A DNA stretch of 64,000 nt from contig NZ_FQZE01000025.1 in NCBI RefSeq assembly GCF_900141875.1, forward strand, positions 1-64,000. Reading direction: 5' to 3'. Made by a program: the position numbers and the translations under genes. The notes below the pieces were generated by a model. The model was not told the DNA's origin. It was given only the letters and a program-made list of their open reading frames with translations, and did not search any database. The stretch's first letter is position 1, and each line of letters opens with the position of its first letter. Positions 43,546 to 53,942 of the stretch are shown one piece after another. This DNA is from Tangfeifania diversioriginum (lineage in GTDB: Bacteria; Bacteroidota; Bacteroidia; Bacteroidales; Prolixibacteraceae).

Positions 43546-44169
43546 GTGGATATCAGGGGTTTTTTGTTGAAAATTAGTTTGATCCTACTCCAGTTGCTGG
43601 TAGTATTTAATTTGCATGCCCAATTGGTTAATGCCGATACCATAAAACAGGTTGAAAAAAAGCCCGTAAAAGAGGAAGAGGTTCATTCACCTAAAAAAGC
43701 TGCCATTTACTCCGCCGTTTTGCCGGGGCTTGGACAGGCATACAATAAAAAATACTGGAAAATACCACTGGTATATATCGGGTTTGGAACTATCGGTTAT
43801 TTCATAAAGTGGAACAACGATAATTACCAGTTCAACAAAATGGCCTATAATCATCTGATTGACGATAACCCTGAAACAAACCGATTTCAGGAAATTGATG
43901 CCATTAAATATTACGATCTGGACAACCCAACCCATTTTAACAACTTCAGGGACGGGTTGATAAAACGGCAGGATTATTACCGCCGTAACCGCGATTTGCT
44001 CGTTATTAGTATGGTTGCTTTTTACGGGATAAATATTATTGATGCAAGTGTGGATGCCCACCTTTTTAATTTCGATATCAGCGACGATTTAACTTTCAAC
44101 TGGGAACCTTCTATGCTAAATATTAACGACAATTTAGTATATTGTTTCAACTTCAAATTTAACTTTTAG
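43546..44169 (+). CDS. DUF5683 membrane/periplasmic protein
   Basis: 207-aa protein. Signal peptide (LLKISLILLQLLVVFNLHAQ) is followed by HSPKKAAIYSAVLPGLGQAYNKKYWKIPLVYIGFGTIGY, the DUF5683 signature with a membrane-embedded hairpin, and a second hydrophobic segment LLVISMVAFYGINIIDASVDAHL. The family is largely confined to Bacteroidota and has no known function. The open frame extends back into parB (to 43441), but the promoter at 43500-43528 and the signal peptide favour GTG 43546. Lies between parB and mltD. Confidence 0.8.
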   Translation: MDIRGFLLKISLILLQLLVVFNLHAQLVNADTIKQVEKKPVKEEEVHSPKKAAIYSAVLPGLGQAYNKKYWKIPLVYIGFGTIGYFIKWNNDNYQFNKMAYNHLIDDNPETNRFQEIDAIKYYDLDNPTHFNNFRDGLIKRQDYYRRNRDLLVISMVAFYGINIIDASVDAHLFNFDISDDLTFNWEPSMLNINDNLVYCFNFKFNF

Positions 44170-44172
44170 TAT

Positions 44173-45840
44173 ATGGTGATGAAAAAAATATTGCTTTTGG
44201 GGGGAATACTAATGTTTATTTTTTCAGGAACGCTTTCAGCACAAGAGGACGAGCGCCAAAAGATTGTAATGCCCAGAATGAAAAGCCTGGAAATAACAGA
44301 TATAAATGAAGGAACTTTTGTGGCAGCTCCGGCTGGTTCATATTCAGGCAAACAACAAGGCAGTTTTAAAGGCCCGGATGAAAATCTCGATGATTTTTTC
44401 TCTGAAAAAATGGACAGTCTTGATGACACCTGGTATGCGAAACAGGCTTTTCACGAAGATTCGCTGGGCGATGCCGCACAGCTGTATCCGAAAAATCTGC
44501 CCGATTCGGTTTACATCAAACGGTTGCAGGACATGCAGGAGGTTGTGGATTTGTCGTATAACAATGTGGTGAAAAATTTCATAGTGCTTTATACTGAAAG
44601 GCGACGCGACCAGGTGGAAATGATGCTGGGACTTGCAGAATATTATTTCCCGATGTTCGAGCAAACACTCGACAAATACGAAATGCCACTTGATTTAAAA
44701 TACCTGCCGGTCATTGAATCGGCACTGAACCCAACCGCTCGCTCGCGGATGGGAGCAACCGGTTTGTGGCAGTTTATGTTTGGCACTGCCCGCCAAATGG
44801 GGTTGGAAATTACCAGCTTTGTTGATGAACGCCGCGACCCGGTGGCTTCAACCGATGCGGCAGTGCGCTATTTTCAGAGTTTATACAACCGTTACGGCAA
44901 CTGGCACCTGGCCATTGCAGCCTACAATTGCGGTCCGGGAAATGTGAACCGCGCCATCCGGCGGGCCGGCGGAACCAAAAATTACTGGGAAATCTACTAC
45001 CGCCTGCCCCGCGAAACACGTGGATACGTGCCTGCTTATATTGCAGCGGCTTATGTAATGAAATACCACAAAGAGCACAACCTGTATCCGCGTTTGCCCG
45101 ATTTTGAATTGCAGACTGACACGGTAATGGTTAATGACTTTCTGCACTTTGACCAGCTTGCTGCAACCCTCGACATTGATAAAGAACAGTTGCGTTCACT
45201 TAATCCAATGTACCGCCGCGATGTGGTTCCTGCAAAAAAAGACAAGCCTCTCCCGGTTGTTTTGCCCAATGAAACTATTATGGATTTTATTGATGCCGAA
45301 AATGAGGTTTTTGCACACGAGCGCAAAAAGTTTTTCCCCGACAATCAACTGGTGGAACCCACCAGCCGCAGTGCTTCGTACTACACACCAGCGGATATTG
45401 ATGGGAAGGCAAAAGTACTGTACACTGTTCAGAGTGGCGACAATGTGGGTTTCATTTCGGAGTGGTTCAACGTGCGGGCATCCGATTTGAGATACTGGAA
45501 CAACATCAGCCGCAACCTTATTCGCGCCGGTCAGAAGCTTTTGATTTACGTTCCGGAAGATCAAAAAGAAAAGTATGAAAGGATCAACTCAATGACCTTC
45601 GCGCAAAAACAGGCAAGCATTGGGAAATCGGCTTCCGGCAGCAGCAGATCTTCGGCAAAAAAACAGGAACCAATCGATCCGAATTTTATTTACCACACCG
45701 TAAGAAGTGGCGATACACTTTGGGAAATTGCCCGCAACTACCCCGGAATTTCTTCGGATGACATTGTGCGACTGAATAACCTGCGTAATGAAAATGATTT
45801 GGATATCGGACAGAAGTTGAAGATCAAAAGGAAATCCTGA
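44173..45840 (+). CDS. mltD: Membrane-bound lytic transglycosylase, MltD-type with LysM repeats
   Basis: 555-aa exported murein hydrolase. Signal peptide ends GTLSAQ. The SLT domain (about residues 155-290) carries the catalytic Glu in LPVIESALNP and the family motifs GATGLWQFM and AIAAYNCGPGNVNRAI. Two C-terminal LysM domains bind peptidoglycan (VLYTVQSGDNVGFISEWFNV; IYHTVRSGDTLWEIARNYPG). It starts 3 bp after DUF5683. ATG 44173 or 44179 are both possible. It converges with the SIMPL gene, with only 2 bp between stops. Confidence 0.93.
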   Translation: MVMKKILLLGGILMFIFSGTLSAQEDERQKIVMPRMKSLEITDINEGTFVAAPAGSYSGKQQGSFKGPDENLDDFFSEKMDSLDDTWYAKQAFHEDSLGDAAQLYPKNLPDSVYIKRLQDMQEVVDLSYNNVVKNFIVLYTERRRDQVEMMLGLAEYYFPMFEQTLDKYEMPLDLKYLPVIESALNPTARSRMGATGLWQFMFGTARQMGLEITSFVDERRDPVASTDAAVRYFQSLYNRYGNWHLAIAAYNCGPGNVNRAIRRAGGTKNYWEIYYRLPRETRGYVPAYIAAAYVMKYHKEHNLYPRLPDFELQTDTVMVNDFLHFDQLAATLDIDKEQLRSLNPMYRRDVVPAKKDKPLPVVLPNETIMDFIDAENEVFAHERKKFFPDNQLVEPTSRSASYYTPADIDGKAKVLYTVQSGDNVGFISEWFNVRASDLRYWNNISRNLIRAGQKLLIYVPEDQKEKYERINSMTFAQKQASIGKSASGSSRSSAKKQEPIDPNFIYHTVRSGDTLWEIARNYPGISSDDIVRLNNLRNENDLDIGQKLKIKRKS

Positions 45841-45842
45841 TT

Positions 45843-46544
45843 CTATTTCAGCGTAAATTCTGCTGAAACGGTTACCTTGATATTTTTCCGGGCCGAGCTG
45901 GTGTTGTGAATTCCGTAGCCGGCCACTTCGGTGGAGTAGGGCTCAGTAATCTGAAACACACCTGCCCGGGCTGAAATGAGCTGGTCCACTTCTAAATCGG
46001 TGGTTGAGGTAATTTCTTCGGCGCGTTCAAATGCATTTTGAGTGGCTTTTCCCAGTAGCTGCTTTTTGATTTCCTCAATTTCGGTACTGAAAAATTCCAT
46101 GGTTGAATTATCGAACGTTACCCCGCTATTAACAAACAACTTCGGGTCGATGGCCAGTTGTTCCACTTTTTCAATCTCGTTTGAAACAATGTAAACCCGC
46201 TGAGTTAGTGTGTAACCGCTGTGACCGCCCTGCCCGTATTCGCGGTTTACGTTTACCGGGAAAATTTTAAACTCCGATGCTTCAATGCCGGTTTGTTCCC
46301 ATATATTTTGGAAATCCCCGAGTTTGCGGGCCATAGTTTTGTACCCCTCCTCGGTTCCGTTCAGCGAAACGCGTTCTGAAAAACTGACCGTCCATTTTAC
46401 CAGGTCACTGTCAAATTCCTCGGTGCCATAGCCAACTACCCGCACGGTTTGCTGTACCTGCCTCGATTGCTGAAAAAACCAACCCCACAAACCAAAAGCA
46501 ATAATCACCGAAATGCCCAGAATAAATGCCCATGAATTTTTCAT
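45843..46544 (-). CDS. SIMPL domain (DUF541) protein
   Basis: 233-aa protein with an N-terminal membrane anchor (WAFILGISVIIAFGLWGWFF) and a periplasmic SIMPL/DUF541 domain (VRVVGYGTEEFDSDLVKWTVSFS ... GYTLTQRVYIVSNEIEKVEQL ... NAFERAEEI). Family members have been linked to oxidative stress and to signalling partners, with no catalytic role known. It lies 86 bp downstream of leuS on the same strand, with a dispersed-repeat half copy between. Confidence 0.88.
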   Translation of the reverse strand: MKNSWAFILGISVIIAFGLWGWFFQQSRQVQQTVRVVGYGTEEFDSDLVKWTVSFSERVSLNGTEEGYKTMARKLGDFQNIWEQTGIEASEFKIFPVNVNREYGQGGHSGYTLTQRVYIVSNEIEKVEQLAIDPKLFVNSGVTFDNSTMEFFSTEIEEIKKQLLGKATQNAFERAEEITSTTDLEVDQLISARAGVFQITEPYSTEVAGYGIHNTSSARKNIKVTVSAEFTLK

Positions 46545-46567
46545 TGTTCTATCTCTTTGTAATATTT

Positions 46568-46592
46568 CTTTGCGACTTAGCGTCTTTGCGAG
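46568..46592. repeat. Half copy of the 'ctttgcg' repeat family
   Basis: A 25-nt segment with CTTTGCGACTTAG followed by CGTCTTTGCGAG. It aligns at about two thirds of positions with one arm of the inverted repeat at 2167-2226. It lies between leuS and the SIMPL gene. Confidence 0.5.
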
Positions 46593-46630
46593 AGGTAAAT
46601 TAACCTTACCAAATACTCTATCAGTTCACT

Positions 46631-49282
46631 TTATCCCACTGCCACGTTAATAATTTTTTTCGGCACAAATATAAATTTACGAACTTCTTTTCCTTCCAGC
46701 CACTTTTGCGCCCGTTCATCCGATAAAATTGTTTTCTCGATTTCATCTTTTGGCATATCCAGCGGCAATTCAGTTTTAAATCGCATTTTGCCGTTAAACG
46801 AAACCGGATATTCAAAGCTGTCCTCTTTCAACAGGTTCTCATTCACCTGCGGCCACGGCTCGTAGGCAAGTGTTTGTTTGTTTCCGTAAATCGACCATAA
46901 TTCTTCAGCCAGATGGGGCGCAAAAGGTGAAAGTATTTTGTTAAATGTTTCTGCCGTTTGTTTGGTTACCTTGCCCTTTTTAATTGCCAGGTTATTGAAA
47001 ACCATCAATGCTGAAATTGCCGTGTTGAACTTCAGGTTTTCGATGTCCGACTCTACTTTTTGGATTGTTTGGTGAAGCAGTTTTGCCACTTCCTTGGCCT
47101 CATCTCCATCACCAATATTAGTTGTGTCGGCAAAAAACCGGAAGACACGGTTCAGAAAGTTATGGACACCTTTCACTCCGTTTTCGGCCCACGGTTTGCG
47201 CTCGTCGAGAGGCCCCATAAACATTTCGTAGAGCCGTAACGAGTCGGCGCCGTAGTTTGCGATCACATCGTCGGGGTTCACCACATTTTTCAGCGATTTC
47301 GACATTTTTGCCACAATCTGTTTCAGCTCTTCTCCGGTTTCTTTGTGGAAGTAGTGCCCGTCGCGTTCTTTCACCAAATCCTGCGAAACCTTTGCTCCTG
47401 CTGAAGTTTCATAGGCAAATGCGAGGATCATTCCCTGGTTGTAAAGTTTTTGGAACGGCTCGTCGGTGGAAACAATGCCCAGATCGAACAGCACTTTGTG
47501 CCAGAAACGTGAATACAAAAGGTGAAGCACGGCATGTTCGGCACCGCCAATGTACAAATCAACGGGCATCCAGTAATTTTCTTTTTGTGGATTGAAAATC
47601 TTTTCATCGTTTTTCGGGTCGATGAAACGCAGGTAGTACCAGCATGAACCGGCCCACTGTGGCATGGTATTGGTTTCGCGGCGGCCTTTTCGACCGTTTT
47701 TGTCGGTTACATGCAACCACTCTGTGGCGTTGGACAACGGTGACTCGCCAGCTTCTCCGGGTGTGTATTTTTCCAGTTCAGGAAGGAGCAACGGCAATTC
47801 CTCGTCATCGAGCAAAGAAACTTCGCCGTCTTCCCAGTGAATAACCGGGAACGGTTCGCCCCAGTAACGCTGGCGGCTGAACAGCCAATCGCGCATTTTA
47901 AAATTTACAGTGGCTTTTCCCAAATCGTTTTTTTCGAGCCACTCAATGGTTTTTTTAATTCCGGCCTCTTTGTTGAGCCCGTTAATGTTGAGCCCGGTTT
48001 CTTCATTTGAAGAGTTGATGTACTCTCCGTCCTCAGTCCAGCATTTGTCGCCGGCCAGAATTTCGTCGCGGCCTTCGGCATCTTTTGGATCGAGGATGCA
48101 GGTAATCGGAATGTCAAATTCCTTGGCGAATTCGAAGTCGCGGGTGTCGTGCGCCGGAACAGCCATAATAGCGCCGGTGCCGTAGCCCATTAACACATAG
48201 TCGGCTACCCAGATTGGAATTTTTTTGTTGTTCACCGGATTGATGGCGTAGCGCCCGGTAAACACCCCGGTTTTTTCTTTAGCCAAATCCGTCCGGTCGA
48301 GATCCGATTTCAGAGCGGCAGTTTTTATATATTCTTCAACATCACTTTTTTTCTCCTGAGCGGCAATTTTTTCAGCCAGCTGATGTTCGGGGGCAATAAC
48401 CATGTAGGTAGCTCCAAACAGCGTATCGGGACGAGTGGTGTAAACACGCAGTTTTTCATTCAAGCCGTTAATTTGAAAATCGACTTCAGCGCCGGTGGAT
48501 TTACCAATCCAGTTTTTCTGCATGTCTTTTACTCCTGCCGGCCAGTCGAGATCATCGAGCCCCTGTAACAACCGTTCAGCATAATGCGGAATACGTAGCA
48601 GCCATTGCTTCAGGTTTTTCCGGATAACCTGGTTGCCGCATTTTTCGTGCGACCCGTCAGTGAGTACTTCTTCGTTGGCACAAACCGTTTTGCACGAGCT
48701 ACACCACCACACCTGGGCGTTGTCGTAATAAGCCAGCCGTTTCCCGGCAATGTATTCATTTACCGCTTTTTTACCTTTGGCCTGAATCTCGTCGGGCATC
48801 GGCAGTTCGGAAATGGGGCGTCCTTTTTGTTGTTCTTCGTCGAACCAGGTGCTGTACAGCTGCTTGAAAATCCACTGCGTCCATTTAAAATAATGCGGAT
48901 CAGTGGTATTTATTTCGCGGTCCCAGTCGTAGCTCAGTCCAATGGCTTTAATTTGCCGCCGAAAATTGTCGCAGTTTTTGTTGGTGGTAACAGCCGGGTG
49001 GGTTCCGGTTTGCATGGCATACTGTTCGGCCGGCAGGCCAAAGGCATCGTAACCCATAGGATGAAGCACGTTAAAACCTTTCATCCGCTTGTAGCGGCTG
49101 ATGATGTCAGTTGCAGTGTATCCTTCCGGATGGCCTACGTGTAATCCGGCCCCCGACGGGTAGGGAAACATATCGAGGATGTAGTATTTCGGTTTGGAAA
49201 AATCATCCTCCGTTTTAAACGTTTTGTTTTCTTCCCAGTATTTTTGCCACCTTGGCTCAATTTCGGCGAACTTGTATTCCAT
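46631..49282 (-). CDS. leuS: Leucyl-tRNA synthetase
   Basis: 883-aa class I synthetase. HIGH-type motif is [17 protein letters not shown] (about residues 38-54); KMSKS is in [14 protein letters not shown]. The editing domain carries [16 protein letters not shown] and [13 protein letters not shown], and the zinc-like [11 protein letters not shown] segment is present. Normal bacterial length, so there is no insertion comparable to that in valS. A -7 box lies 27 bp upstream. Confidence 0.97.
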   Translation of the reverse strand: MEYKFAEIEPRWQKYWEENKTFKTEDDFSKPKYYILDMFPYPSGAGLHVGHPEGYTATDIISRYKRMKGFNVLHPMGYDAFGLPAEQYAMQTGTHPAVTTNKNCDNFRRQIKAIGLSYDWDREINTTDPHYFKWTQWIFKQLYSTWFDEEQQKGRPISELPMPDEIQAKGKKAVNEYIAGKRLAYYDNAQVWWCSSCKTVCANEEVLTDGSHEKCGNQVIRKNLKQWLLRIPHYAERLLQGLDDLDWPAGVKDMQKNWIGKSTGAEVDFQINGLNEKLRVYTTRPDTLFGATYMVIAPEHQLAEKIAAQEKKSDVEEYIKTAALKSDLDRTDLAKEKTGVFTGRYAINPVNNKKIPIWVADYVLMGYGTGAIMAVPAHDTRDFEFAKEFDIPITCILDPKDAEGRDEILAGDKCWTEDGEYINSSNEETGLNINGLNKEAGIKKTIEWLEKNDLGKATVNFKMRDWLFSRQRYWGEPFPVIHWEDGEVSLLDDEELPLLLPELEKYTPGEAGESPLSNATEWLHVTDKNGRKGRRETNTMPQWAGSCWYYLRFIDPKNDEKIFNPQKENYWMPVDLYIGGAEHAVLHLLYSRFWHKVLFDLGIVSTDEPFQKLYNQGMILAFAYETSAGAKVSQDLVKERDGHYFHKETGEELKQIVAKMSKSLKNVVNPDDVIANYGADSLRLYEMFMGPLDERKPWAENGVKGVHNFLNRVFRFFADTTNIGDGDEAKEVAKLLHQTIQKVESDIENLKFNTAISALMVFNNLAIKKGKVTKQTAETFNKILSPFAPHLAEELWSIYGNKQTLAYEPWPQVNENLLKEDSFEYPVSFNGKMRFKTELPLDMPKDEIEKTILSDERAQKWLEGKEVRKFIFVPKKIINVAVG

Positions 49283-49308
49283 TTTTTTGAAAATCTGATT
49301 TTAAGCCG

Positions 49309-49316
49309 CAAAGATA
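49309..49316 (-). promoter_or_regulatory. -7 box of leuS
   Basis: Minus-strand TATCTTTG, perfect match, 26 bp upstream of the leuS start at 49282. Confidence 0.6.
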
Positions 49317-49507
49317 AAAAATGATTCGTGGAGACAGGCTAAAAAAATTAATGAAAGCAAAACCATATCAATCATTTCAGCTTTTAATTCAACAATGAAC
49401 GTTTTTGTTTGTATTTTTCAAGAGCAGGATTTATGATAAAAATCAATCACGGAAGGAAAGATTCCGTACTTCCGTTTGTGAACCTTAGCTAAAACAAAAA
49501 TGATTGT

Positions 49508-49515
49508 TATATTTG
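49508..49515 (+). promoter_or_regulatory. -7 box of the bifunctional-nuclease gene
   Basis: TATATTTG, perfect match, 31 bp upstream of ATG 49547. No TTTG at the proper -33 distance. Confidence 0.5.
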
Positions 49516-49546
49516 TTTTCACATAAAAAACGAGGCAGAATCTGTA

Positions 49547-50139
49547 ATGCAAAAAATTCGTTTAAACATCTTGGGGCTTTCGGTAAGCCAGACACAATCA
49601 GGAGCTTACGCGCTTGTTTTGGCAGAAGAAAAAGGTGAGCGCCGCATGCCTATTATCATTGGCCCGGTTGAAGCCCAGGCCATTGCCATTCAGCTGGAAG
49701 GGTTGAAACCACCCCGCCCGCTGACCCACGATTTGATTAAAATATTGCCCAGGCTTTTGAGATTGTGTTGCTTGAGGTGACTATTTATAAACTGGAAGAA
49801 GGAATATTTTACTCCGAATTATTGTGTGAAATGGACGGCAAAGAGGTGAAAATTGATTCACGAACTTCTGATGCTGTGGCGCTGGCACTTCGTTTCAGGT
49901 GCCCCATTTACACCACCGAAGGTATTCTTTCCAAAGCTGGAATAGTGCTCGAATCGGATGAAATAAAGGGTTCGGAAAAAGAAGCACCGGAGAAAAAGGC
50001 TGGTTCTTCAGGAACTTCTTCTTTTTCGCAATACACCATGCAGGAGCTGGAAGAGTTGCTAAACGAAGCCGTTCAGAATGAAGATTACGAAAAAGCCTCG
50101 GTGCTGAGAGATGAAATCAATAACCGCAAAAAAAATTAA
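49547..50139 (+). pseudogene. Bifunctional nuclease family (DUF151) gene with a 1-base frameshift
   Basis: Two overlapping frames encode one protein. The first (49547-49780) gives [21 protein letters not shown] ... RPLTHDLIK; the second resumes with [27 protein letters not shown] and ends with a UvrB/UvrC (UVR) motif, MQELEELLNEAVQNEDYEKA. One A is missing from the run at 49739-49742: adding it restores [13 protein letters not shown] and a single 197-aa protein of the usual DUF151-UVR layout. Coding potential is well kept on both sides, so this is a recent mutation or a sequencing error in a short A-run. The nucleoside transporter gene follows 12 bp downstream. Confidence 0.85.
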
Positions 50140-50151
50140 CCTTTTTAAAAG

Positions 50152-51615
50152 ATGAAACAACTTCTTTTTATGCTGGTCGTGATTACCGGCATTTTCTTTT
50201 TTCAGCCCGTTCAGGCGCAAGATCCGGAACCAGCTCCAAAAACTACAGAGCAGGTATCGGCAGTTGAAGATACTACCTCCGACAACTCGGTGCTGCTGTT
50301 ATCAGGCGAACGCGAAACACCTTTTTCCTTTACCACTATTTTACGGGGAATGCTTGGAATGGCCGTTCTCATTTTTATTGGTTTTCTTTTCAGTTCCAAC
50401 CGCCGCAACATTCCGTGGCGAACGGTTATTGTTGGTTTGGTTATCCAAATTCTTCTGGCCGTGGGGGTGTTGTACGTTCCGTTTATTCGGGTCATTTTTG
50501 AATTTTTCGGACAGATATTTGTTAAGATACTCGATTTCACCAAAGCAGGCAGCGAATTCCTGCTGGGCGATTTGATGGACGCCGACACTTACGGTTACAT
50601 CTTTTTATTTCAGGTGCTGCCCACCATAATTTTCTTTTCGGCACTCACCAGCCTCTTGTTTTACTGGGGAATCATCCAGAAAGTGGTTTACGGACTCGCA
50701 TGGGTTTTCACAAAGGCGCTGAAAATTTCGGGAGCCGAGGCCTTGTCGGTTGCCGGGAACATTTTCCTGGGACAAACCGAATCGCCGCTTATGATTAAAG
50801 CCTACTTAGATAAAATGAGCAAATCGGAAATTCTGCTGGTGATGACCGGCGGGATGGCCACGCTGGCCGGGGGTGTGCTGGCAGCCTACATTGCCATGCT
50901 TGGCGGCGACGACCCTGTGTTGAGGCTCGAATTTGCAAAACACCTGCTCACCGCATCGGTGATGGCCGCACCGGCAGCCATTATTTTTTCAAAAATGCTT
51001 GTTCCACCTACCGATGCCATTAACAAACAAATTGAAGTGAGCAAAGAAAAAATTGGCAGCAACGTGCTCGATGCCATTACCAACGGAACCAGCGAGGGTG
51101 TAAAACTGGCGGTGAACGTGGCTGCCATGTTGCTGGCCTTCATCGCATTTATTGCCATGTTTAATTTTATTGTGGGGAAAATCGGAGAATGGACCACTCT
51201 CAACGAACTGATTGTGGAAGGAACCAATGGCCGTTACGACGGACTTTCGCTCCAGTTTATCCTGGGGTACACGTTTGCCCCGCTCATGTGGCTGATCGGC
51301 GTAGCGGGTGAAGACATCATTTCGGTTGGCCGTTTGTTGGGCGAAAAACTAATTCTGACCGAATTTATCGGGTATATCAGCCTGGCAGAATTAAAATCGA
51401 GCGGCGTGCTTTCCAATCCAAAATCGATTATCATGGCCACCTATATTTTATGCGGTTTTGCCAACTGCTCGTCCATCGGAATTCAGATTGGCGGAATTGG
51501 TGCATTGGCACCAAAAAGGAGGGTGCTGCTTTCTCAGTTTGGAATGCGGGCGCTGCTGGCCGGAACGCTGGCATCGCTGATGAGCGCTACGATAATTGGA
51601 ATGATAATGGGGTAA
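50152..51615 (+). CDS. Concentrative nucleoside transporter (NupC family)
   Basis: 487-aa inner-membrane protein. An unusual N-terminal signal-like segment and a ~60-residue acidic/Thr-rich stretch precede the Nucleos_tra2 core, which has about 10 hydrophobic segments and the motifs GQTESPLMIKAYLDKM, MTGGMATLAGGVLAAYI, LTASVMAAPAAI and CGFANCSSIGIQIGG. These CNT proteins import nucleosides with Na+ or H+. It begins 12 bp after the frameshifted DUF151 gene and probably shares its transcript. The ends of NupC and the convergent CotH gene are 18 bp apart. Confidence 0.92.
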   Translation: MKQLLFMLVVITGIFFFQPVQAQDPEPAPKTTEQVSAVEDTTSDNSVLLLSGERETPFSFTTILRGMLGMAVLIFIGFLFSSNRRNIPWRTVIVGLVIQILLAVGVLYVPFIRVIFEFFGQIFVKILDFTKAGSEFLLGDLMDADTYGYIFLFQVLPTIIFFSALTSLLFYWGIIQKVVYGLAWVFTKALKISGAEALSVAGNIFLGQTESPLMIKAYLDKMSKSEILLVMTGGMATLAGGVLAAYIAMLGGDDPVLRLEFAKHLLTASVMAAPAAIIFSKMLVPPTDAINKQIEVSKEKIGSNVLDAITNGTSEGVKLAVNVAAMLLAFIAFIAMFNFIVGKIGEWTTLNELIVEGTNGRYDGLSLQFILGYTFAPLMWLIGVAGEDIISVGRLLGEKLILTEFIGYISLAELKSSGVLSNPKSIIMATYILCGFANCSSIGIQIGGIGALAPKRRVLLSQFGMRALLAGTLASLMSATIIGMIMG

Positions 51616-51633
51616 CTGCCTTGTAAAAGGAAG

Positions 51634-53136
51634 TTACAACTGACTGAAATATTCATCGAGAAAAATAAGTCGGTTTTCTATCCAGGTTTCAATGTAGCTT
51701 CTTTCTGCATCAAAATTGAGGTTTTCATTCCAAATTCTGTTTTCGTGAACGATAATCCCTGATTCTTCTATTTCGCTGAAATAGTAGGCGAAAAGCCGAA
51801 TTAGTTGTTCTTCAGAAAAATTATTTTCCCGCAGATAGAACCAGCGGTTTTTCAGCTTCTGTTTCAAATTTCCGGCATTGATTTCAACCAGCCGATCAAA
51901 GAGATGGTTGGTTAAAACAGATTCATAACCGGTTCTGGTTCCGTCGTAACGAATTCCCCAGGCACCATCCAAATCCCACGGGATAATTTGAAACGGGGCG
52001 CTGCTGTTTTCTTTGTAGAAGAACATATTTTTTCCGGTATTGTCGCCGGCTGAAGTCAGATTCAGCAGCAAAAAATAATCGATGAAATTTTCCAAATCGA
52101 TTTGGGAGGAGATGGTATTTTTGAATGTTTCATCGGATGCATGAACGGCAAGTGCATACAAATTTTCCAGCGGTTTCCAGTTCAGCACAGAATCGGGGTC
52201 GGGAATTTCCTGCTCCCATCCGTTCCAGAACCGGTTGTTCGACGATTTGGGATTGAAGCGTTCGAAGCGGGTGGCGCCATCCGACCAGTCGATGGCTTTG
52301 TAAAGCACCGCTTCGTTGCCGGCTTCCAGAAATTCACGATTGATTCGTTCAGAAAAAATATAAATTCCCTGCAACTTATTGTTCAGAAACACTTCAACCG
52401 GTTTTGAATGAATTTCGGTGTAATTCAGATTTTCTTCATTTTCCCATCCCGGCAGATTGTTCCATATTTCAAGTGAAACCAGGTTGCGGATGCGCGACGG
52501 GTCCACAACGGTGCTGTTCAAAATCCAGTCGCTGTTCGGTTGAAATCCCAGAACAGGGGCAGAATATTCGCTAATGCTGTTCATATTTTTCCAAAGCGCA
52601 AATCCCATGGAGCGTTTATCGAAATATTTCGAAAACTTTCCGCGGCGTTCGATACCGGCGAAAGATGAAAAGGTGGAAGCTGATTCAGTCTCAGTAATCT
52701 GAATTTTCGCCAGTGTTTTGGGCTCGTCGTAAATTTCGGAATCGGAAATAATTTGAACTACCGGAAGATTTGTAAAAACAAATTTAAACTGCTGTTGCGT
52801 TCCGTTATTTTCTATTGTCAGCGGATAGGTTTTTCCAATCTCAATTTCACCAAAAGGATTTATTTTGTTGTTGTCAAGAGTCTTGCCGTTGAATGTCAGT
52901 AAGGAATTGCGATTGTGTTCCACAAACGGCGAAAAGTCGGATGAATCTTCTGTTAGCGAATAACGAAGCATGTTTTGAGGTGCATCGAAAAAGCACTGTT
53001 TGCCATTCAACTTCAGCAAAGCCGGCAGATTCAGTGCATCGTCGGGTTCGGCATCGAACACTGTTTCTTCAAGATAGCACGAGTGAAAAATTATCGGAAA
53101 CAGGAGAATGAAATATGTCAGCCATTTTTTACTCAT
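51634..53136 (-). CDS. CotH kinase family lipoprotein
   Basis: 500-aa lipoprotein with lipobox IIFHSC (Cys20). CotH-kinase motifs are visible: GIERRGKFSKYFDKRSMGF, QGIYIFSERI, and the metal-site segment IIPWDLDGAWG. In Bacillus CotH is an atypical spore-coat protein kinase; Bacteroidota homologues are exported and uncharacterised. The ATG at 53136 is used; an upstream GTG at 53142 overlaps the DUF2490 stop. It immediately follows the DUF2490 gene, so the two are coupled. Confidence 0.88.
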   Translation of the reverse strand: MSKKWLTYFILLFPIIFHSCYLEETVFDAEPDDALNLPALLKLNGKQCFFDAPQNMLRYSLTEDSSDFSPFVEHNRNSLLTFNGKTLDNNKINPFGEIEIGKTYPLTIENNGTQQQFKFVFTNLPVVQIISDSEIYDEPKTLAKIQITETESASTFSSFAGIERRGKFSKYFDKRSMGFALWKNMNSISEYSAPVLGFQPNSDWILNSTVVDPSRIRNLVSLEIWNNLPGWENEENLNYTEIHSKPVEVFLNNKLQGIYIFSERINREFLEAGNEAVLYKAIDWSDGATRFERFNPKSSNNRFWNGWEQEIPDPDSVLNWKPLENLYALAVHASDETFKNTISSQIDLENFIDYFLLLNLTSAGDNTGKNMFFYKENSSAPFQIIPWDLDGAWGIRYDGTRTGYESVLTNHLFDRLVEINAGNLKQKLKNRWFYLRENNFSEEQLIRLFAYYFSEIEESGIIVHENRIWNENLNFDAERSYIETWIENRLIFLDEYFSQL

Positions 53137-53141
53137 GCGCA

Positions 53142-53849
53142 CTACAATTCAATGGTATAATTCACTTTCAGGATAAAATAGGTGTAGGGATTCATTGCAT
53201 TCAGCTCGTGTTCGATTCCCCAGGCCAAATCAAAATCGCCAAAACCCCCGGCGATTTCATCGCCCAGCCAGATGCGGTATTTATCCCAAAACGGTTCGCG
53301 TGATTTTTTGGCCAGCCTGAAAAACTCGGCAGAGCCATAAAATGCGTGTTTCTCATCTTTTGCAAATTCCAGTTTCATGCGATAGCGGTAAGTCGTTTCA
53401 AAATAGTGCAAAAATTCATTAAAAACCCCCGACCGGTAAAATTCTTTCTGGTATTTGGCCCGTGCAAATATTTTTAATTTTTCACTGATGTTTGTGTCGT
53501 AACTGAAATACAAATCGTAGCGGTAATCGTTTTCGGCAAGATTGTCGAAATGGTTGTTGCGGGTGTAACGGCCGGCGGCTCCAATGTCGAAATTTGAATT
53601 GATTTTGTAATCCAGCCCGGCTTCCGAAATGTAATCGTCGAAGCCTGTCATATTTTTGTGAAGTCGCAGGTGCTGACTGAAAAAGATTTCCAAATTATTA
53701 ATAACTTCTTTCTCCAGCTTGATTTCTGTCCACAGCCCCAAATCGCGCACTACTTTTTGTTCCTGGCCGGCAGACGAACCACAGAAACAAAGAGAAACGA
53801 TTAAGATGAAACAATATTTTAGCAACCGGCGGAAGGATTCAATATTCAT
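53142..53849 (-). CDS. DUF2490 outer-membrane beta-barrel protein
   Basis: 235-aa exported protein. The signal peptide ends CGSSAGQ; the mature part reads DLGLWTEIKLEKEV, LEIFFSQHLRLHKNM and many amphipathic strands, ending FILKVNYTIEL. DUF2490 proteins are predicted barrels of unknown role in Bacteroidota. It is first in a two-gene unit with the CotH protein (adjacent stop and start), a recurring pairing in this phylum. Confidence 0.85.
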   Translation of the reverse strand: MNIESFRRLLKYCFILIVSLCFCGSSAGQEQKVVRDLGLWTEIKLEKEVINNLEIFFSQHLRLHKNMTGFDDYISEAGLDYKINSNFDIGAAGRYTRNNHFDNLAENDYRYDLYFSYDTNISEKLKIFARAKYQKEFYRSGVFNEFLHYFETTYRYRMKLEFAKDEKHAFYGSAEFFRLAKKSREPFWDKYRIWLGDEIAGGFGDFDLAWGIEHELNAMNPYTYFILKVNYTIEL

Positions 53850-53942
53850 GAATTCATTAGTTGGAACTTTAAATTTTCATTCAAATATAATGAAAGGACT
53901 GAAAAAAGCAGCCTCCCGGATTTTCCAGTAACCCGAACCTTT

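Noticed and set aside
40936-45030. CACGTG-containing sites near parAB considered as parS
   Set aside because: The flanks do not match the TGTTnCACGTGnAACA consensus, so no parS site is called.
49735-49745. Programmed -1 frameshift in the DUF151 gene
   Set aside because: The run has only four A, the slip would place the Lys tRNA on TAA, and no typical heptamer is present; a mutation or sequencing error is simpler.
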